Shown here: positions 5,200 to 8,126 of the stretch, piece by piece
Position numbering within the stretch: the stretch's first letter is position 1
Layout of the letters: each line of letters opens with the position of its first letter
NCBI GenBank assembly: GCA_947625365.1
Contig: CANQNZ010000053.1
Coordinates: 1-8,126, forward strand
DNA from: an uncultured Bacilli bacterium
GTDB lineage: Bacteria; Bacillota_I; Bacilli_A; RF39; UBA660
Direction: 5' to 3'
Length of the DNA: 8,126 bases
The notes under the pieces: model-generated
What the model saw: the letters and a program-made list of their open reading frames with translations, nothing else
The model's database searches: none
What the model was told of the DNA's origin: nothing
Program-made: the position numbers and the translations under genes

Positions 5200-6480
5200 C
5201 TACTTAAACTCTTTCAATAAATCTTCTAATTCTTCTTTTTCTTCCTTGCTTATTTCTTCTTTAGTTATATTTTCATTAAACCATACCGGCTGATTTTCAT
5301 TAATTTTAGAATTAACCTTAGAAGCCTTTTTCGTATATTTTTGATGTTCTTTTTCTGCTACATTCATAGCTTCGGCGGCCGTTTTAATATTTAATCTTTT
5401 CCACTGACCGGCAATAGTTTCAATAAAAGCTTGATTTAATTTATTATTATTTCTTCTTAAAACATAATCAATTAAAACATTAACAACCGCCGGTTTTAAC
5501 TCTAAATCTACTACTAAATATTCTAGTAATTTTAAGTCTCGTGCTGTTGGTCTTACTCCTTTATATTTACTTTTTAAAAAGTCATAAGGACTAGTAGTTT
5601 CAAAAACATGAATTATTCGTCCTCTATTAGTTGTATCGCCATTTGGACTTCTTAAATACTCAGGTTGAGTTCGATAAATTAAAGTTGGTAAACTTCCCCC
5701 ATTATTAAATTGATAATATTTTCGAACTGTTTTTCTTAAATTTTCTTTTTCAATAAACCCTTTTTCATTAATAACTGTTCTTAATATCTCTGCCATTTTA
5801 AGGCTATCTAAATTATATAGAAAAGCTAGTTCATTAATTAAATCTTTAGTCTTTTTATTAAAAGCTTTATTACTTAATATGCCTTTTGGTATAGAAGATA
5901 TAATTAAATCAAAATCAATTTGTTTTTCTAACTCAATTGGTTTAATAGTATGACTTTGTACGTCAAAATGACTAATATTAGCACTTACGGACTTAAAAGT
6001 CATATTAAGCATTTTCGAAATGTCTGTATATCCCGTCAAATCAACTTGCATCTTTTCATATTCTTTTTTGATTAAATCATATTCTTTATTACCTAAATTA
6101 TTATATAAAATAACATTTAAAATAGGATGAGCAAAAAATTCATTTGCAGGTAATGGTGAATAAAGTTCATAAACATAACTATTTATTTCCGCCTCTTTAT
6201 AAAAGGTTTTTAAAAGTCCTACACTTTCTAAAGCTTCTCTAGCTATTCTAATTGCTTCCAAATCCATTTTTAAAATAGCCATTAAATGATGATGGGTAAA
6301 ATCAATACTCATTATTTCTAATTTATCTAAATCACGCCATAAAGTTAAATATAAACTAACTGCTAAAGAGCCAATAATTGGTTCATATAAAGTAATTAAA
6401 TTTTTACGGTCGGCTTCTGTTAAAACAGTTTTATTTACTACTGTATATATATCTGCCGGCAGAAGAGAAATAACTTTCAT
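5200..6480 (-). CDS. dnaB: Replication initiation and membrane attachment protein DnaB
   Basis: This is the Firmicutes DnaB (not the E. coli helicase of that name), which works with DnaD and DnaI to place the helicase on DNA at oriC. The 426-residue protein (B. subtilis about 470) has an N-terminal winged-helix-like DDBH1 region (about 15-110, including ITLYEPIIGSLAVSLYLTLW), a middle helical part, and the C-terminal DnaD/DnaB DDBH2 domain (about 300-375). The latter shows the family signature KLNQAFIETIAGQWKRLNI followed by KTAAEAM (347-372). The tail is acidic and lysine-rich and ends in a coiled-coil-like stretch. The ATG at 6480 follows a modest GTGGTG ribosome binding site and a clear promoter. 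It is the first gene of a dnaB-dnaI operon. In B. subtilis nrdR precedes dnaB; here a surface-protein gene does. Confidence 0.92.
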   Translation of the reverse strand: MKVISLLPADIYTVVNKTVLTEADRKNLITLYEPIIGSLAVSLYLTLWRDLDKLEIMSIDFTHHHLMAILKMDLEAIRIAREALESVGLLKTFYKEAEINSYVYELYSPLPANEFFAHPILNVILYNNLGNKEYDLIKKEYEKMQVDLTGYTDISKMLNMTFKSVSANISHFDVQSHTIKPIELEKQIDFDLIISSIPKGILSNKAFNKKTKDLINELAFLYNLDSLKMAEILRTVINEKGFIEKENLRKTVRKYYQFNNGGSLPTLIYRTQPEYLRSPNGDTTNRGRIIHVFETTSPYDFLKSKYKGVRPTARDLKLLEYLVVDLELKPAVVNVLIDYVLRRNNNKLNQAFIETIAGQWKRLNIKTAAEAMNVAEKEHQKYTKKASKVNSKINENQPVWFNENITKEEISKEEKEELEDLLKEFK

Positions 6481-6503
6481 ATTTTCACCACACTTCTTTA
6501 ATT

Positions 6504-6532
6504 ATTATAAAATATAATAACTATTTAAACAA
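6504..6532 (-). promoter_or_regulatory. Promoter of the dnaB-dnaI operon
   Basis: The minus strand has -35 TTGTTT (6532-6527), a 17-bp spacer and a perfect -10 TATAAT (6509-6504). The expected start near 6497 gives a leader of about 17 nt with the GTGGTG ribosome binding site. Confidence 0.7.
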
Positions 6533-6540
6533 GTAATGTT

Positions 6541-6570
6541 AAAAATAAAACACCAGCATAGCTAGTGTTT
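6541..6570 (-). terminator. Intrinsic terminator of the surface-protein gene
   Basis: The minus strand has a 10-bp stem, AAACACTAGC (6570-6561) with GCTGGTGTTT (6557-6548), including one G-U pair, a 3-nt loop, and a T-rich tract TTTTATTTTT that starts in the stem (6550-6541). It lies about 105 nt beyond the surface-protein stop and just before the dnaB promoter. Confidence 0.8.
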
Positions 6571-6572
6571 CT

Positions 6573-6643
6573 AGTCAAAGAATAATAATAGGAATACATT
6601 TTATTATATAACGAAGTGTAACAATAAAAAGTTTTCTTTGACT
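6573..6643 (-). repeat. 10-bp inverted repeat in the 3' untranslated region
   Basis: AGTCAAAGAA (6573-6582) and TTCTTTGACT (6634-6643) are perfect inverted copies enclosing 51 bp. In the transcript they could form a helix between the stop-adjacent hairpin (6652-6673) and the terminator (6541-6570). The enclosed segment is AT-rich, with a TATAAT on the minus strand but no good -35 at the right distance. Confidence 0.5.
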
Positions 6644-6651
6644 TATCTATA

Positions 6652-6673
6652 TATAAACGCTTACGCGTTTATA
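6652..6673. other. Stop-adjacent hairpin, 9-bp stem with 4-nt loop
   Basis: TATAAACGC (6652-6660), the loop TTAC (6661-6664) and GCGTTTATA (6665-6673) form a perfect hairpin or cruciform. It begins one base after the surface-protein stop codon (TAG at 6677-6675). On the coding strand the loop is GTAA, a GNRA-type tetraloop in RNA. No U-tract follows on the minus strand, and a separate good terminator lies 80 bp further, so this is not the main terminator. Its place and size match the hairpins found just behind variable regions of diversity-generating retroelements, but no other part of such a system is in view. Confidence 0.75.
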
Positions 6674-6674
6674 C

Positions 6675-8126
6675 CTAATTTATTTTAAATGGTGAACCAG
6701 ATGTTCCGTTGCCGCTAGAAGGCAGTGTACCAGTCTTTAGATTGATAACCGGGGCGACGCTATATGTCCACCTGACAAGACCATTATTAGTATCAATATA
6801 TTTATTATATTTATAGGGTACACTGGCGTGAGATGCACTAGCACTGTAAGGCGACAGAGTCCAATAGGCAGCATTGTTAAGCGTTAAATAATTTTCATCG
6901 ATTACAGAAGAAGAACTTGTTCCTACGAAGCCTGCCATATTTAATTCATCTATATTTATTAATCCTATTTTTAGTTTATACACTCCTCCATAATCTCTTA
7001 ATGTTCCATCTTTTTTGGTTGGGTCTGGGCATTCCAAACTTGGGTGGCCTTTTTTGGCTCCGTTTATTCTTTCATATGGACCATAATATAACCAATTTGA
7101 ACTATCTTCTTCTCCGTAACCATATGATACATCATTACAGAATGTTGTAGTTGCTATATATTCATCTGCTTTTTTTCCATTTACGTCTATACGAGCCAAG
7201 CTATCTTGATACCAACTTTCTAAATATGATTTAATAGTACTACTTGTTCCGTCTGGTGTCATGGTAAATGAGTTATTACTTAAATTATACGTACTTTTAC
7301 ATGGTGATAATTTCGTACACGATGTTGAGGTATCATCCTGCAATTTATTATCATATGTATATCCTACATACTTATGATAGTCTCCTGATGGCGATGCATT
7401 AAATGCCGGTCTTTCTGCTAGCACTACCTCATTTAGCATTAATCTTATTGTTCCATCTCCATTTATTCGCAATATCCTCCATGTCTTCCCAACAAACTCA
7501 ACATAATTATTTTCGACTGCTCCCCTAAAATAATAAGTATCTCCGTCATCATCATATGATTGATACAAACCGCTTAGGTTTGTTTTATCTTTTTCTAATG
7601 TATTTTTGTTTGGAAAACCTTTTGTAAAATCTGGTATTTCATTTATTACTGGATAATTTGTCCCTAAAATATTTACGCTTTCTAGTTCTGGAGTTTGACT
7701 TGTTGCTGTTGTTTCAATTGATACTTTATAATTAAAGGTTTTATTTTGGCCATCATTTTGGCTTGTTGCGTTATCCATCCAAGTTTTTACCTTTACTTTC
7801 TTTGTTTCATTTGGTCCTACAAAGCTTTTACTTATTATATTTGATGTTCCATTTGTATAATTAGCTGGTACTTGTCCATCACTTGTATTGGTTGGTGTGG
7901 TTTCTGTATTAGAAAGTAATTTAGGTACTGCCCCTGTTGTTACTTTTACATGATTATCATCTAGATTAGAGCTTTTACTTTTATTTAATACTACATTATA
8001 TACCACCGTATTTGCACAATTATTTTTTATTGTTACTTCATATGGTTTTGTATTTTGCATTCCTTCTTCATCTGTTTGGGGTACTACCCCTGTTAGTGTC
8101 ACTGCATCTCCATCAGTATAACTTAC
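6675..8126 (-). CDS. Large surface/secreted protein, C-terminal part (5' end beyond window)
   Basis: Only the last 483 residues are here; the frame stays open to the window edge (first codons read VSYTDGDAVTLTG). A GTG at 8102 is not a credible start: it sits in continuous domain sequence. Numbered from the edge, residues about 25-145 form an extracellular beta-type domain, with IKNNCANTVVYNV and KTWMDNATSQ resembling TasA/camelysin-like domains. Residues 199-225 carry YFRGAVENNYVEF and WRILRINGDGTIR, a module I recognise from expanded surface-protein families of gut Firmicutes and Mollicutes relatives. The C-terminal part (about 375-483) has YWTLSP (421-426) and VAPVINLK (457-464), resembling the end of DUF6273 or formylglycine-enzyme/C-lectin-like folds, and finishes with a Gly/Ser-rich segment. 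No LPXTG or C-terminal membrane anchor is seen. The 3' 220 bp are richer in GC than the rest. A ligand-binding or adhesin role is inference. Confidence 0.8.
   Translation of the reverse strand, partial: VSYTDGDAVTLTGVVPQTDEEGMQNTKPYEVTIKNNCANTVVYNVVLNKSKSSNLDDNHVKVTTGAVPKLLSNTETTPTNTSDGQVPANYTNGTSNIISKSFVGPNETKKVKVKTWMDNATSQNDGQNKTFNYKVSIETTATSQTPELESVNILGTNYPVINEIPDFTKGFPNKNTLEKDKTNLSGLYQSYDDDGDTYYFRGAVENNYVEFVGKTWRILRINGDGTIRLMLNEVVLAERPAFNASPSGDYHKYVGYTYDNKLQDDTSTSCTKLSPCKSTYNLSNNSFTMTPDGTSSTIKSYLESWYQDSLARIDVNGKKADEYIATTTFCNDVSYGYGEEDSSNWLYYGPYERINGAKKGHPSLECPDPTKKDGTLRDYGGVYKLKIGLINIDELNMAGFVGTSSSSVIDENYLTLNNAAYWTLSPYSASASHASVPYKYNKYIDTNNGLVRWTYSVAPVINLKTGTLPSSGNGTSGSPFKIN

Noticed and set aside
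6652..6673. Intrinsic terminator of the surface-protein gene
   Set aside because: No U-tract follows the hairpin on the minus strand, and a good terminator stands at 6541-6570.
6917..7150. A 77-codon plus-strand open frame rich in Leu and His
   Set aside because: It lies wholly inside the surface-protein gene on the other strand, has no ribosome binding site worth noting, and its composition is what the reverse of that coding sequence would give.
8100..8102. GTG at 8102 as start of the surface protein
   Set aside because: The frame is open to the window edge with protein-like sequence before it and no ribosome binding site; the gene is better treated as partial.

Overview
The window is low-GC DNA with every recognisable gene on the minus strand. 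DnaB and DnaI (the Bacilli-type helicase-loading pair), T-box control of threonyl-tRNA synthetase, strong Shine-Dalgarno sites and A/T-rich sigma-A-like promoters point to a Firmicutes/Bacilli lineage. A ThrRS without a TGS domain and the type of surface protein at the right edge suggest an uncultured, gut-associated, Mollicutes-related Bacilli member; this placement is inference. Tryptophans I checked are coded TGG, so the standard genetic code is assumed.

Layout in the direction of transcription (right to left): (1) 8126-6675, the 3' part of a large surface protein that runs off the window, followed by a hairpin directly after its stop, a long inverted repeat and an intrinsic terminator (6541-6570). 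(2) A promoter at 6504-6532 drives dnaB (6480-5200) and dnaI (5192-4308), 7 bp apart and apparently translationally coupled. (3) A gene-free stretch (4307-4108) holds an elaborate set of mutually exclusive inverted repeats and the promoter of a small gene (4107-3754) that resembles the C-terminal half of ImmA/IrrE metallopeptidases but lacks HExxH. (4) A promoter (3682-3710) and a threonine T-box leader (about 3645-3480) precede an MBL-fold hydrolase (3462-2845) and thrS (2832-1078), ending at a terminator that overlaps the thrS stop codon. (5) A strong extended -10 promoter drives a cysteine-rich secreted protein with Big_2-like and SH3-like domains (991-65).

The core is an old Bacilli neighbourhood: in Bacillus subtilis dnaB, dnaI and thrS also lie close together in this order. 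Here the space between dnaI and thrS holds the ImmA-like gene, the structured element and an MBL hydrolase placed under the threonine T-box. When uncharged tRNA-Thr accumulates, the leader should antiterminate and raise both the hydrolase and ThrRS. DnaB and DnaI together load the replicative helicase. The two flanking genes encode cell-surface or secreted proteins unrelated to this core.

The most unusual points are: the 3' end of the surface-protein gene, with shifted base composition and a 9-bp-stem, 4-nt-loop hairpin starting one base after the stop codon, resembling the target end of a diversity-generating retroelement; the dnaI-downstream structured element, which may encode a small plus-strand RNA; and the T-box operon containing an MBL hydrolase. 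None of these can be proven from this window alone.
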